DNA of 64,000 nucleotides from Hirsutella rhossiliensis (GCF_020360975.1 NW_025408670.1:1-64000); one strand, 5' to 3'; shown: positions 11,361-24,813, counted from the first letter of the stretch. Numbers and translations are program-made. Notes: generated by a model not told the origin, from the letters alone.

Positions 11361-11537
11361 TATAAGGGCTTTTGCCTTATATAGGCCTAGACTAAGGTTT
11401 AGGGTAAGTCTATATATAAGCGGCCTCTACGCTTATATAGGCTAGGCCTATACTTTTCTTTCTTTTCCCTTTTATAGATTATTAACCTTCTTTTAATAGA
11501 CTATACCTAAGCTTATACCTTTACTTACTCTATAATA
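11361..11537 (+). repeat. 3' LTR of element E
   Basis: 177 bp, matching 9290-9466, followed by TSD ATCTT. Confidence 0.88.
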
Positions 11538-13770
11538 ATCTTAGTTAATTAGTCGCTAAGTTAGGTATTTTACTTTAAGAGGTAGTACCGGTTCCTATCT
11601 ATATAGTAGGTAGAAAGCTAATATTTTATAAGACTCTTTAACTATTATTTAGTTTATAAGGATTATTAGTTAAGGTATTTAATCTACTTACCTTTTTTCT
11701 TTACTATTTTTATAAGTACTATTATTAACCTTTAGTACCTTTATTTTACTACTATATTCGCCTTTAAATTATATACTAAAGCTTAGATAACTTTAATACT
11801 TATATCTTTTAAGATATACTTAAAGTCTTTCTTTATTTTAGGCCCTTAATTAATTATAGCGTATAGTATTACGCTATACCTATAAATAATAAAGAGTATA
11901 AATTTAGTTATAGCTCCTATAGTAATTTCCTTAACTAGGGTTACTTCTATATATCTAAGAAGGTTATTTTATACTTTTATAAGGTATAAATACTTATAAT
12001 TAAATAGTATATACTAGCTATTAAAGTAAATTTTACTTATAAGGTAGCTAAGTATAGTCGCGGTTATAACTTCTTAGGGTCTCTTAATTATAAAGTATTA
12101 GTATTCTTTATAAGAAGAGATTATACTATAAATATTATTTTAAAGGCTAGCTTACTAATACTTATTCTTTATAAATATATATATAACTTATCGCCCTTTA
12201 TATCCTATTAATATATAGTACTTTATAATAATCCTTTTCTATTCTTTTAGGTCGTCTATAATTAATATAAGTCCTTTTTCTTTCTTTTTAAGGAATCGCT
12301 AAAGCTTTTAATTTTTAATATAGAAATTTAAACTCTTTAAGTATAGCTTTTTATAGTCTTATTTAAAAAGGCCCTCTTGCTATTTTAATATTTAAAGGAA
12401 GTTTATAATTATCCTTAATTTCTTTAAATAGTCCTTTTATAGCTTAGTCCCTTATACTAAGTTTAAGTAAAAGTCTATAAACTCTTTAATATTGCTTTCT
12501 ATTTCCCTATTTAATATATTAGAAGGTCCTTTAAGCTTTCTTATAAGTTTATTAGCTATACTATTCTTCTTACCTTTAATATATTATATAGTAAAGTTAA
12601 AGAGGAAAATATAGCTTATCTATTAAGTTACTATAGCTCTAAGGACGTCTTTAAGGGTTCCTTTTAGTTAATCGACTAAGACTTATATATTAGTCTCTAA
12701 GATAAAATTTACGCTATATAAGTATATTCTTAGTCTCTTAAGTATACTTAATATAGCCCTATACTCCCTTTTTATTATATTATATTTAGTTTCTACTAGT
12801 AACTATATTTTACTTTCGAGCCTTATAAGGCGCCTCTTCCTATTAACGATTTATATTAAGACTACTCCTTAGCTAAGTAAACTAGTATTATATATTAGAA
12901 TAATATCTCCTCTTCTTAGGCTAGTATTAAAGGATACTAAAAAGACTAGATTAATAATAGCTTTCTTAAGGGTAGCTATTACTTTTACTTATTTATCTCC
13001 TTACTCTTAGTAAACTTCTTTTTTTAATAAGTCTATAAGGGGTTTTACTAAGATAGTAAACTATTTAATTTAGATTTAATAGTATCCTTTAATACTAAGG
13101 AAAGCTTAATATATATTATATTAAGGTATCTTCTTTATTACTAAATCTTAATAACTTTAGCTTTAATAAGGCACCTTTTATTTATTTTATAAATATAACT
13201 AATAACTTTAGTTACTTACTAATAGAATTTCGATTTAGCCCTTATAATCGTATAACTAAAGAGTTTAACGTTAACTAAGACTTTATTAAGGTTAATAAGG
13301 TATTTAAAGATAAATCTCCTTACTTTTAGCGCTACTTTCTTATTATTATATATTATATTAGGCCCTTTAATACCTATATTATTAAGGAAATTCTTATAAA
13401 TATTTAATATAAGGTCTTATAGGATTCTTTATATTATCCTTATAAATTAGCCGACTAAGTTTATAGTCCCTTAAGGGAGTATATATATACTTAAGAGGCT
13501 AATAAGTATTATAAATATCGTTAAGTTATAGCTTTTAATATTAAAAGGGATCTAATTATAGCTTAAAATAAGGTCTAAGAAGGAAAGGATCTTATATATT
13601 AAGAAGTAGTTACTAAATATATTTATATTTAGCGGTAGGTTTATATCTCTTATTATAATAGTATTTATATATATAGCGGAATTAATTAAGTATAGCCCTT
13701 TATATTTCTTTACTATAAGGAAAAAGGGGTTCTTATAAAGCTTATGCCTTTCTTTAAGAACTCCTATTTC

Positions 13771-14144
13771 TATTATAAAAAAGATATAGCCGCCTATTAA
13801 ATATAAGCGATAGCGTTAATTAACGAATATAGAGTACGCAATATACCCCCTTAGGGATATCGGGTTAATTCGTCCTAGGATACCTAGATATCCTAGACTA
13901 TAGCGGGAATTTTTATATAAGCAGGCCCTATACTAAAACCGCGCTTAATTACGCTAGCGGGACTCGAACTACGGGCCTTTCGGGTAGTACGCGCTAGGCT
14001 AGCTAGAAGAAGTGCGTGCGTAGTTACTAGGAAGTTCCTAGAGGGGTAACCCCTCCGCCCGGGCTTATAACTATTACGAAAAAGATATAGCCGCCTATTA
14101 AATATAAGCGACAGCGTTAATTAACGTATATAGAGTACGCGATA
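13771..14144 (-). mobile_element. Miniature LTR element Y (TRIM-like), 374 bp
   Basis: Reverse-orientation copy of X with 73-bp LTRs at 13771-13843 and 14072-14144 and a perfect TSD ATTTC (13766-13770 and 14145-14149). Same primer-binding site (GTTATAAGCCCGGG on the minus strand) and same PPT. It is the best-preserved interior: on the minus strand TAGCCTAGCGCG (14001-13990) fits a pol III A box and AGTTCGAGTCC (13970-13960) fits a B box, 31 nt apart. Several CA/TG dinucleotides survive, unlike the surrounding DNA. Outer flanks differ from X, so X and Y are independent insertions. Confidence 0.9.
13960..14001 (-). promoter_or_regulatory. Possible pol III A and B boxes in element Y
   Basis: A-box-like TAGCCTAGCGCG and B-box-like AGTTCGAGTCC (consensus GGTTCGANTCC), spaced as in tRNA genes and tRNA-derived SINEs. 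The arms around the B box do not pair, so this is not a tRNA gene. X keeps the B box in RIPped form (AGTTTAAGTCC) and Z has a diverged one. Confidence 0.4.
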
Positions 14145-16883
14145 ATTTCTAGTTTAATTTTAAGGATATTAATAACTTTCTACTTTATTACTTTTAAGAT
14201 TAAAATTAAGGCTACTTACTACGCCTTATATTCTATTATCCTAATAACTTATAAAGGGGCTATAGCTAAGTCGACTTTACCTCTTTTTATAAAGTCCTAC
14301 TACTTCCTTATTAAATAGAATACTATTAAAGATCTAGATTTCTACCTTTATAAGAAAGCCCTTAAATTATTTATAAATTACTTTAAGTCTTTTTTATATT
14401 AGCTACTTTCCTTTTTATATACTTAAGAACTTTCCTATTAAGTATTCTAGGTAGGGTTTAAGCTATATATTATCTTTAATAGTATTTTATTTAGTCTTCT
14501 TTTAGTTAAGGTCCCCTTTTAGCGTTAAGCTATTTAATAAAGTATTATTAATAAGGTTAATCTTATTTACTTTTCTTTTAAAGAGAGTATTAACTCTTAG
14601 ATTATATAATTAAATAGGTCGTTTCCTTCCTATCTTAACTTTAACCTTTTTAAATATTTCTAAACTTCTTTCTACCTTTAATAATATTTTCTTAAATTCT
14701 TTTATAGCCTTTATAACTATAAATTTAATAATCTCTTTTACTATTTTAGATTTAATAGCTAAAATTACTTTATCTCCTTTATCTATAATTAATTACTATT
14801 ATATTAATACTATTAAGGGCTCGTTTATACTAGCGTAAGATAAGTTAAGGACTTAGTTAGCGCCCCTTTTATAAATAAGGATCTTACCTTTTAATAAGAG
14901 AATCTCGGCCGTTAAGGTATTTAAAATAAGGTTTCTCCGTAATTATTATATAGCTTCTAGGATATCTTTTTTAACTTTTATTACTAAAGCCTAAAAAAGA
15001 TTTCTTAAGAGCTAGGTAGCTATTTCTTATATAGTCTCCTTAAGCTTTAGTCTTTTATATATATCTTTATTAACTATTAAGGTTATAGTCTAAAAGGATT
15101 TTACTATATTAACCTTATCTAAAAGCTCCTATTTAATAGCTCCTACTACTAAAGTAACTACCTAGATAGTACTAATTTAATATTTAACTTATATATCGCC
15201 GTTCTTTAAAGAATAATTAAATAATATACGCGCGGCTTTAATAAATAATATACCTAAGATAAAAGGGACTAAGACTTTATTTAGCGTAATATAAAAACGG
15301 ATTAGTATTTAGGCTATACTTAGATAGAGATTAGTTTCTACCTCCTTAACTATATCTATAAGGGACCTAATATATACTATTATTAATACTCTTATTAATA
15401 GGATTTTAAGCCTATATACGTTTATATATCTTTTAATAATAAGGTTTCTTTTAAACCTAGTATCGATTAAGGCGCTTAGAACTTTAGCTTTCTAGCTACT
15501 AAGCTATACTTAAATATAAGGTAGGTCTTATATATACTTAAGCGAGCGGAAGGGTATAAGGACTATATTTATATATATTATAGGAATCGCTATAAGGTCC
15601 TTTAAAAGTTATCTCTTAGTATCTTATTAAGAGTACTACTTTTTATATAATAAATTTTTCTTTCCTTAGTCTTATTACCTTTAAAGTTTACTAATTAAAT
15701 AGTCCTTAAGCTAGTTACGTTATACTAATTATATTAGTTATAAACCTAACTTCCTTTAATACTTATTAGACTTTAAAGTACTTATAATCCGATTCTTTAT
15801 AAGTAAGGTAAGTAAGCTTAATTAGTTTAACTTAGTATTCTATATCTTATTCTTTAACTTATATTAAAGCTACTATAAGTTTTCCTTATAAATATTTAAG
15901 GAGGAGTAAACTACTTTTTATATTATCTTTAGCTACTTTTATAACTATTATTATAGCTTTATAAGGTCTTATATTACTTAATACCTTCTTTAAGGTCTAA
16001 AATTTAGTGTTTTTTATATCTTAGGCTATATCTATATATCTTATACTAAGTCTCTTACTTAATTAAGGAAAAGTATTAATTAAGTAATTTAAAGGGATTA
16101 AGATTATTTTATATATAATTTCTCTAATAAATTTATTTATAAGTCTATCGAACTTCTTATTTAGATCTACTCTATATCTATAGTAAGGGGAATATTCTTT
16201 AAGCTAGTTTTTATTATTCTCGTTATCTCGATTTCCTTTATATCTTCTTTAACTCTTTATCTTTTTCCCTTATAAGTATTAATCCTTATTATAGTTATAT
16301 AGATTATCTAATTATATATATCGCTTTATTATATATTATTTATAATTAAAATAACTAATATCCTTTTTACTTCTTTTCTTATATCGCTTACTTTTAAATT
16401 CCTTAGCTTTAACTTATATAAGCTTTTATATCTTTAAAACTAGTCTAAAAAACCGGATTCTCCTTTACTAATAGCTTAATTTAAGTAAGATAGTATAACT
16501 ATAGCTTTAATATATTTTATAAGCGGTAATATAAAGGAGTCTAGCTATATATCTACTTAATATATAATAAGCCTTTAAATATATATACTTATTTAAGAGA
16601 ACTTATTAGTAAGTACTAAGGGAATTATACTTTTATTATTTTTTCTTTTAAGGTAAAGAGTCCTATTTACTACTTTATATATTATAAATCCGATCTTATA
16701 GTCCTAAGAGTATACCTTATACTTATTAAGGTTATATCCTTTTTTACTATAAAAGAAGTATCTCTTAAGCTAGTTAAAAGTATTAACTTAAAACTATATA
16801 TATTAATTAGATAGGTAGTAAAGTCTAATAGTATTTACGCTACCTTTTTATCTATAACTTAAAGAGTAGCTTTTACTATTAAT

Positions 16884-17359
16884 TCTTATAAAGAGAGATA
16901 TAAGAAGTATAAAAAAATATATAAAGGTAAAATTAAAAGTAAGGGGTTAGATAGGTAGGGCAGAGATATTTAATTCTTATAAGGGTAGTAATTATAGTAA
17001 GGGAGTAATTATTATATTTCCTTAATTATTCTTCTTTCTTTTATTTAACGCCCCTCTTTATACCTATTTAGTATCTTAATTAATAAAGAAGATCCTACTT
17101 AAAGAAGCTATTAATATCCTCTTAACTACCGAGCTTTTTACTAGTTTTCCCCCTCTTTTCTAGCCGTTACTAGTATATCTATCTTATTTCTCGCTACCTT
17201 TATAAGAAGCTATCGCTACTTTTATTTCCCCTTATACCCTTACCCTCCTTTCTATACCTCCTTTTAGCTTATTCTTTTAATCTAGGTTTTTAGCTTCCTA
17301 GTTCCCTCTTACTATAGAATATCTCTAAGAACTATTAAATTAAGCTACGCTTCGCGATA
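16884..17359 (-). repeat. 3' LTR of Copia copy 1
   Basis: 476 bp; on the minus strand TATCGCGAAGCG...TATAAGA, preceded by the purine tract TAAGGGGGTA. Confidence 0.9.
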
Positions 17360-17369
17360 TACCCCCTTA

Positions 17370-20300
17370 GCTATAGCCTGCCCTTATAGAACGGGTAAAG
17401 CTAAATAATTAGGCCGGTAAGCGTATAAAGGAGGTCTTAGTCTATACTTATCCCTTACTTAAGAAATCTAGTGTTTTAGCCCTAGGCTCTTTTAGACCTA
17501 CTTTAGGAAAAGGGGCCTAAGGAGGAAATTAAGTCCTATAAGAAAGGGGGTCTTCCTTTTTTAAGAAGAATAAGTCTTAATTAAGCTAGGGGCCCTCCTT
17601 TAAGATAAGCCCTAGTTCCTCTCTTTAGCTATAGACGTCTCCTTTCTTATATATACTATTAGCTCTTCTTATAAACTCTTAAAGTAGGCTTTTAAGGATA
17701 GCTTCTCTTAAACGTCTTCTAGCTTAGTTTACTATAAAAAGATAGCTAGCTTCTACTTTAGTAAGGGCTTAGTAAGACTATTAGCTTTTATCGTTACTAT
17801 TAGACTTAATAAATAAAAATAAGTCCCCTTTAGACCTCTTAGTATAACTAATACTAATAGATATTAATATACTATAGCTAGGTTAATAAATTATTATTTT
17901 ACTCTATAAGAATCTATATAGTCTATATATTATAGTATTCTATAGATAATAGGGTTAGAATTTATAGTTATAAAGATATAAGTAGCTAGCTAAGGAAAAT
18001 CGCTTCTTTTAACGCTTTTAAAAGAGCTAGTAGCTTTACCTCTATACTTAAAGTTATAATAGTAGCTTATTTTAAAGCTCCCTAAGTAATAGTTCCTTTA
18101 AAAAGTAATATAATATACCCTTATAAGCTCTTTCTATCTAAGGAATTATCTATAAAGAACGAATCGCTTAAATAAAGGAAGATTTCGGTAGCTGGTTTCC
18201 TTCCCTACCCTCTTAGGTATAGACTATATACTCTTATTAAATAGAGATAAAGGATAGCTTAGTTTACTACTTCTTAGTACCTAGGGCTAGGATTCTAGTT
18301 ATACCTAGCTAGCCGGGAGACTATAAAAGAGATATCCGGTCTAGTAAAAATAGCTAGAAAAAGTAAGGAGCTTACCTTCTATTAATATTAGTATTTCTTT
18401 TACTCCCTAGCTTAAAAGGACGGATTAAGTAAAAGCTCTTTATTTAATATAAGTATAAAGGGAAGCTTCTTATTAAGGGAATTAAGGAGGAATTTATAAG
18501 CGACCTTATCGATATAAGCGTCCTAGGTAAGCTAGATAGTCTATTAGGACCTATTTTAAAGGATTTATATCCCTAAGAACTACTTTAGCTCCCCTAGCTT
18601 AGTTATCTTATACTTTTATTATAGGCCTTTTATAGCCTCCTTAGTATTTACTTCTTCCTCTTTTAGGTAGGCCTAGATAATATTATCGATATAAAAGAAG
18701 ACCGTGATTTTACCCTTTTATATTATATACGGTTCTTAAGGGACTTTCTTAAAGCCTAGGGCTTTAAAAGAACCTATTAAATACTATTACTAAAGAAGGG
18801 GTAATCTTTATAGTTTATATAAAGCTTTCCTAAGCTATAGAACCTCTCCTAGCTATTAAAAGCTTAGTAGAAGGCATATATAAATAACTTCTTTATCCTT
18901 AAGTAGGTAGTTAATAAAAGCGTTAATAGTATTTATTTAATTAAGTTTAAGGTCGAATTCTACTACTATTACTATAAGGGTCTAAAAAGATATCCTTATT
19001 AAGGTAGTTGCCTTAGTAAGTAGATCCCCTTTTTCCTATTAATTCTTATAGATAACTAGCTAGGCTTTATACTTTTAAAGGAAGCCGTTTTTATTAGTCT
19101 TATAGATAAAGACCTACTTATAGCTAAGGACCTATTTTCCTCTTACCTTTTTCTTAAGGACCTCTTTAAAAGACCCTATCTCTTTATATAAGGCTAGGTA
19201 GTCTTTCTAGGCCTAGAAAAACTAGTCTTTAAAGGGGTATCTTTCTAGCTGCTTTTAGTTTACTAGTAGGTCTAGGAGGCTTCTTTTATATACCTTCCTT
19301 ACTAATAGAGGCTTAAAAAGCCGGCCTATTATATATACTCTATAGGAACCGTTTTTTATAAGCGTTAGATAGAAGTCGGAAAAATAATCGAAATAAGAGA
19401 GAGGTTAGTCTTTTTTAGTAACTATATCGGGCCTTATACCTTCCTTTACTTCTCGAAGTAGGGATAAAAAGGTAGCCGGATAATCCTTTAAGAGAGCTAC
19501 CTTTCTTACCCCCTTAAAGGTCGAGATAGGAAGACTAACTAAAAAGGCTACTTTTAGATCTTCTTCTTATATAGGAGGAGGCATAGGGAGGTAGGTATAT
19601 TTTAGCTCTACCGCTTTCTTATAGTCTCCCTCTTTATCTAGATTATTTAATATAGTAGCTTCCTCTTCTTTAAAGTTAGCGTTATCCTTAACTACTTTAA
19701 CGTTAGTTTCTTCTCCTATTTCCTTATCTAGGACCTATTCTTAAGACTATTAAGAAAGGGGGATTTATATCTTCTAAATTAGCTAATAGTATAAGAGTAA
19801 GAGGGGCTATTAATCCCTCTTTATATTAAAGAAGCTAGATTTATCGAAAATTATATCCTTAGTTAAAATAACCTTTTATAGAAAAGGAATCTAGATCTAG
19901 AAGATATTTATAGAATTATAGCTAATAAGGTAACTAATAAAGGCTTTAGGATAAAGCTTTCTTTTCTTCTTTCTTTTTAGCTATATATTAGTAGTTATAG
20001 CGTATACCCTATAGCTATAAGTACGAAGGTAAGCTAGCGAGGCCCTCTTCTTTATAAAGAGCTTAAAGGGAAATTTTTAGTTTATTTCTTAGGTCTTAAA
20101 AAGGGTCTCTAGGTCCCTATAGTCCCTTAGGCCCCTAGGGTCCCTTAGGGTCCGATTTTAAAGGTAATAGGCGGTCTTAACGACTTCCCTTTAAAGGTTA
20201 TAAGGAAGCCTTATAGTAAGTCTTATTATATAGGCCCTTTTTATTATAGCACCCCTTAATCTTTCTACCCTTTTATTCTAGGCCTAGGTATTTAGTGCTA

Positions 20301-22741
20301 ATAAGAAGGGTAAAATACCTCTTTTTTAAAGCTAATTTAAGATATCCTTTATAAATAGCTCTTTATTAGACCGTATCTTCTTTAACTTATAGCTAAAGTA
20401 GGATTTTATTTAGTTAACGAAGTCTTAAAGGGTAAACTAATTATACTTACTTAGGTAGGTCTATAAGAAAAAAGGGAAAACTATCCCTAAAAAAGCGTCT
20501 ATAAAAAACATTACCTTAATAAAGCTTTCTTAGTCCTTAGAGATATTAGTTTAGTCGACCTAAATTTCCTTATATAGCTAGTCTAGCTATAAAGGGGTTC
20601 GTTTAGAAATTCGTCTCTTAGTCTTTCCTTAGCTATAGTATTTATATTTAACGGTTTTTAGGCCCTTTATTTATACGCCTTATTATTAGCTTAGCTTATA
20701 TAAAGCTAAGGGGTCTAAGTAACTAAGTTATATATATTAAAGAAGACCGTCTCCTTAAGCTACTAAAAGAGGGTCTTTTATAATAGACCTATTCCTCTTA
20801 GTAAGGAAAGCTAACTTCTTAAGAGATTCCTTCCTAAGGATAGGTCGGAATTTAAGAATAAATTAACCGAATTTCTCCTTAATAAGCCTAATCGTTTAGT
20901 TCTTTTAGACTATCCTTATAGGCTTAAATATTATATCTTAGAAGATTCCTTCCTCTTAAAGAAGGTAAAAGGAAATTAAGCCCGTTAAAAGTTAAGGGTA
21001 AAAAGCTACCCTTTTTCGCTATAGAATTTATATAGCCCCGTTAGCTAATTTTATCGTAAAATTCACCCTACTATATCCTTTTATTTATATAGTTAATTCC
21101 CCGGTAATAAGGTATTCCCTCTATACTTTCTTAAAAGACTAGAATCGTAAGAGGGTATTATAGATATTAAGGGAAGTACTAGAGTTAAGGATAGCTAATT
21201 TCTATAAGGGATAATTAAAAGGCTCTAATAGTTAGTCTTAGCCTTATTAATTTATAAGGAAGATAAAGGCCGGATTTACTATACTAATAGTTTTTCCTTA
21301 AATTTATAGCTTAAATAAGGGCAGTAGTATTATTAGTTACTATTTCTTAGTAACCTAAATCTTATCTATCTTCTTTTATAAAGAGGGGTCCTCCTTAAGA
21401 TACTATTATATTATTTCTTATAGCCTCTTTAAAAGGTTAAATCCTTTAGGTTAGTTTTCCTCGAAGATATATTAGTATTATAATAACCGATAGCCTAGGG
21501 ATTTATAGGCTAGGTAGCTATTTCGTTTTTTAGTCTTTTATTTCTTCGAGGAATCCTCGTCTTAATCTAGAAGGTCTGCTTAAAAACCCCCCCTTTTTAC
21601 CCCTTATTACTAATTTTTACGTAAAGGTTCGATTTTAACTAGTTCCTTAATTTTTTAACTAACGGACTAAAAGGTCTATTAATCGACTAGTCGGGCCGGA
21701 CGGACTAACGGGACCGGGGCCGGGCCCGGAGCAAAAGGCGGAGCCGGGGCTAGGACTAGGGCAGCTATTAAAGACAGGGTTAAGGCTCTCGAGGGGGGAG
21801 GAGCCGGAGGGGCAGTAGCAGCAGTAGTAGGGGCCGTAGTATAAGGGGCTATAGTAGCTATAAGGGTAGTAGGTCGAGCTATCTAGGTCGAGTACTAGCT
21901 ATAAAGGAATAAGACTACTTATTATTATACTTTAATAGCTTCTTTATTTAGTTCCTAGCTAGCTTCTTAAAAGATAGTTAAGTAACCGTTACTAATAAGC
22001 TTTATTAGTATAGATATATCCTATAGCTATTAGCTAGAAAGAGCTTTTAATAAGAAGTATTAGTTAGCTTCCTTAAGGATTTCTTCCTACTTAGCTAGCT
22101 ATAAAGAAGCTAGTAGGTTCCTAGTAAAAAAGGCTCCTAGGTATACTATATAGGTCTTCTTAATACGGTTAGTTATATAGCCCCTTAAGGGAGCTATTAA
22201 GGTCTCGAGCTTTAAGAGCTACTACCTAGGTATCTCTTCCTCTTAAAGAGAGATTAGCTTTATAGTACTAACGGATTCTATTATCGCTATATATATAGTA
22301 GTTAGTAGCTTTATCTCGTAAAGGTATTCCTTACGATAACTCTTATAGTTACCTAAGGTAATAGAAAAGACTCTCTACTATATAGAGGTTAGCTTAGAAA
22401 AGAGGGAAGCTCTCTCTATAAATTCCGTTGCCCTAAGATAAAAAGGGGGCTTAAGAGGGTCCTACTTATTAAAGAAGACTAAATTATAGATAGTCCTATC
22501 TATACGAGCCCGTAACGCCTTTACTTACTTATCTTAATCTTAGGGCTTTATAAGAATCGTCCTATATACTATAGGGGTAGTCGAATCGTTTTTTAATATT
22601 ATTATAAAAGAGGGTAGAAAGGTTAGTTAAAAATCAGCCTTTTTAGTAAGAGGGGTAAAAGGAAGCTATAAAGGATATAAAGAAGGTGCCTTTTATAGTA
22701 GCTAAAAGGCATAGGAATACTATTCCTCCTAGGCTTATAAA
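17370..22741 (-). pseudogene. Copia copy 1 gag-pol relic
   Basis: On the minus strand the RT active-site block reads F-F-Y-I-D-N-I-I near 18700-18676, where the family has YVDD. The block upstream (about 19160-19020) is the RT start (KW-x-K plus RYKARLV in the family). Integrase lies at about 20800-19900 and gag at about 22740-21700, with a Pro/Ala/Thr-rich linker near 21720-21850 where GC is high. Homologous blocks can be read in copy 4 on the plus strand. Every frame has RIP stops. Confidence 0.75.
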
Positions 22742-23217
22742 TCGTATAAAGAGAGATATAAAAAGTATATAAAAATATATAAAGGTAAAATTAAAAGTAA
22801 GAGGTTAGATAGGTAGGGCAGAGATATTTAATTCTTATAAGGGTAGTAATTATAGTAAGGGAGCAATTATTATATTTCCTTAATTATTCTTCTTTCCTTT
22901 ATTTAACGCCCTTTTTTATACCTATCTAGTATCTTAATTAATAAATAAGATTATACTTAAAGAAGCTATTAATATCCTCTTAACTACTAAGCTTTTTACT
23001 AGGTTTTCCCCTCCTTTCTAGCCGTTACTAGTATATCCGTCTTATCTCTTACTACCTTTATTAAAAGCTATCGCTATATTTACTTCCCTTTATACCCCTA
23101 CCCTCCTTCTTATACCTCCTTTTAGCTCCTTCTTTTAATCCTAGGTTTTAGCTTCCTAGGTCCCTCTTACTATAAGATATCTATAAGAACTACGAAATTA
23201 AGCTATACTTTACGATA
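22742..23217 (-). repeat. 5' LTR of Copia copy 1
   Basis: 476 bp, same length as the 3' LTR, followed by TSD TTAAT. Confidence 0.9.
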
Positions 23218-23222
23218 TTAAT

Positions 23223-24808
23223 ATATCTTTATTCCCTATTAAGCTAGTTAAATATCTACTCTTACTAGGAAGTAAGGTTAATCTTTATATCTTTAAAGCC
23301 TTTTATTAGGTCTAAGATCTCCTTTATAGGCTATCTAGGTTTCTTATTTATTTTCTTTAACGTTTTAAGAAGTTTTTCTTTACCCTTATTAAATTTAGCT
23401 TATCGTATTACTTTATTAATTTCCTTAAAGAGCTAATCTTTCTTTAAGTTCTTAAGCTTTTAATTATAGACTTTAGATACTATATCTCGTTACTTAACGT
23501 CTTAGCGAGGTATTTAGTAGTTATTAATTATATAAATAAGGCTTTTATATAAGAGTTTTAAGATAACTTTATATATCTTCCTATTTCTTTTTATAACGTT
23601 AATAATAAGTTCCTTTAGTATTATATAATAGATAAAGTATAACTAAACTATAGATTCTTCTTAGCTATTAAGTTATACCTTATACTATAAGTATAAGTAA
23701 AAACTAAGCTATTTTATAACTTTTATAATAGTCTTAGGCTTTTTATTATTATAATAGTCTAAGCGGTCGTTAGTAGTTTCTAGTTATTTAATATTATATA
23801 TATAGTAGTATTAAAGGAGTCTCTTTTTTACTTCTTTTTAAGTAAGTCTATTTATAAGAATTTTAATAGTAAGGGCTTATATAAAGGAGATATAGACTTT
23901 AAGCTAGTCTATTTTATTCTTATTATAGATATAGTTAATATATATCTCTTATTTAAACTTCTTAAGGAATTTAGTTATATTTTTACTATTAAATTTACTA
24001 ATAAGTAAGAGTTATAATTAATAGTCTTCTTATAAGGTTATCTTAGCTTTTAGATCTCTTTCTTTAAAGATTAGTCCTAGTAATCCTTTTTAATTATAGT
24101 AAGTAGATATTTATTCTTTAATAAATTAAAGTTCTTATTATATTTCTTTAGATAATTCTTATAGCTAATCTACTTATAGTATTACTCGTTCTACTTATAG
24201 TCCTTATTAAGTAACCTTAAATACTTCTAGGTTATATTTATAATTAGCGTATACTAGTAAGAGCTTAGTTATTTCTATAACTAAGCTATTAAAAGCTAGT
24301 TATACTATTAGTAGCTATTTAATTTAATTGTTTTATTCGTAGCTAATATAATATTATAAATATTATTTAAGGGTTTAGTTAAGTCGTTTTATTTATCTAT
24401 TTATTTATAGGTAATAAGCTATACTAAGCTTATATTTCGTCCTTAATTATACTATAAGAGCTTACTAGAACTTAGCTATAAATATACTTCCTTTATTAAA
24501 GATAATCTCGTTTAGTAGTTTATAATTACTAATAATTATTTATAGGAATATATATACTAGCTCTCTTATACTACTTACTTCTTTATATAGTAAAAAGTAT
24601 CTATACTTTATTAATCTATTAGTAATAACGAATATATTATTATACTTTATATTAATTATAAGTTCTTTTAATAGTAGTAGCTTTATAATATAGTTAAAAC
24701 CTATTAAATCCTATAGTTTCTCTAGTATTAATAGCGGTTATAATTCTTTATATTATTTATATTATTTAGCTTTACTTTATATATAAAGTTTATAGTCTTT
24801 AAAAACTT
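23223..24808 (-). pseudogene. Junction of Gypsy D 5' part and Gypsy F integrase relic
   Basis: The upper part (about 23900-24808) aligns, after reverse complementing and allowing RIP changes, with H positions about 46840-47310: the TDGQTER-LN block of integrase through the tract before GPY/F. This is the 3' part of a RIPped copy (F) of the H family. The lower part must continue Gypsy D across Copia copy 1, since the Copia TSD flanks join them. I could not fix the D/F boundary more closely than about 23.4-23.8 kb. Confidence 0.6.
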
Positions 24809-24813
24809 ATTAT

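Larger units (their letters stand above)
9290..11537 (+). mobile_element. Non-autonomous, gag-only LTR element E
   Basis: A 2248-bp element with 177-bp LTRs (9290-9466 and 11361-11537) and a perfect TSD ATCTT (9285-9289 and 11538-11542). It is inserted in Gypsy D. The interior has a Gag-like frame with a zinc-knuckle relic but no sign of RT, RNase H or integrase, and there is not enough room for them. It is interrupted by miniature element X (10746-11115), so the original was about 1.87 kb. Its LTR end and the bases after it (GTATAA) resemble Gypsy C, which suggests mobilisation by a C-like element. Confidence 0.85.
11543..16878 (-). pseudogene. Gypsy D pol/gag relic
   Basis: RIPped Ty3/Gypsy on the minus strand, 5' end at higher coordinates. 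The RT lies at about 13200-13500. Read with RIP stops ignored it has LP-x-G followed by FIR, the fungal variant active-site block reading N-N-I-G at 13372-13383 (D-D-I-G in the family) and KGPN. Integrase lies lower (about 11550-12300, continuing at 8963-9284) and gag-like sequence higher (about 15000-16878 and past Copia copy 1). It is interrupted by miniature element Y. D differs from C and H in its DDIG motif. It is probably the oldest layer here because C, E, Y, a solo LTR and Copia copy 1 all lie inside it. Confidence 0.65.
16884..23217 (-). mobile_element. Ty1/Copia LTR retrotransposon, copy 1 (full length, RIPped)
   Basis: 6334 bp with 476-bp LTRs of equal length (3' LTR 16884-17359, 5' LTR 22742-23217) and TSD TTAAT (16879-16883 and 23218-23222). 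Coding strand is minus. It has the PPT TAAGGGGGTA next to the 3' LTR and a primer-binding site related to GTTATAAGCC after the 5' LTR. The interior encodes Copia Gag, integrase, RT and RNase H, all with RIP stops. It is the longest copy and the reference for the deletion seen in copies 2 and 5. It is inserted in Gypsy D. Confidence 0.9.

Noticed and set aside
13960..14001. A true tRNA gene at the A/B boxes of element Y
   Set aside because: The T-arm and acceptor stems do not pair and there is no anticodon arm; only the box motifs match.
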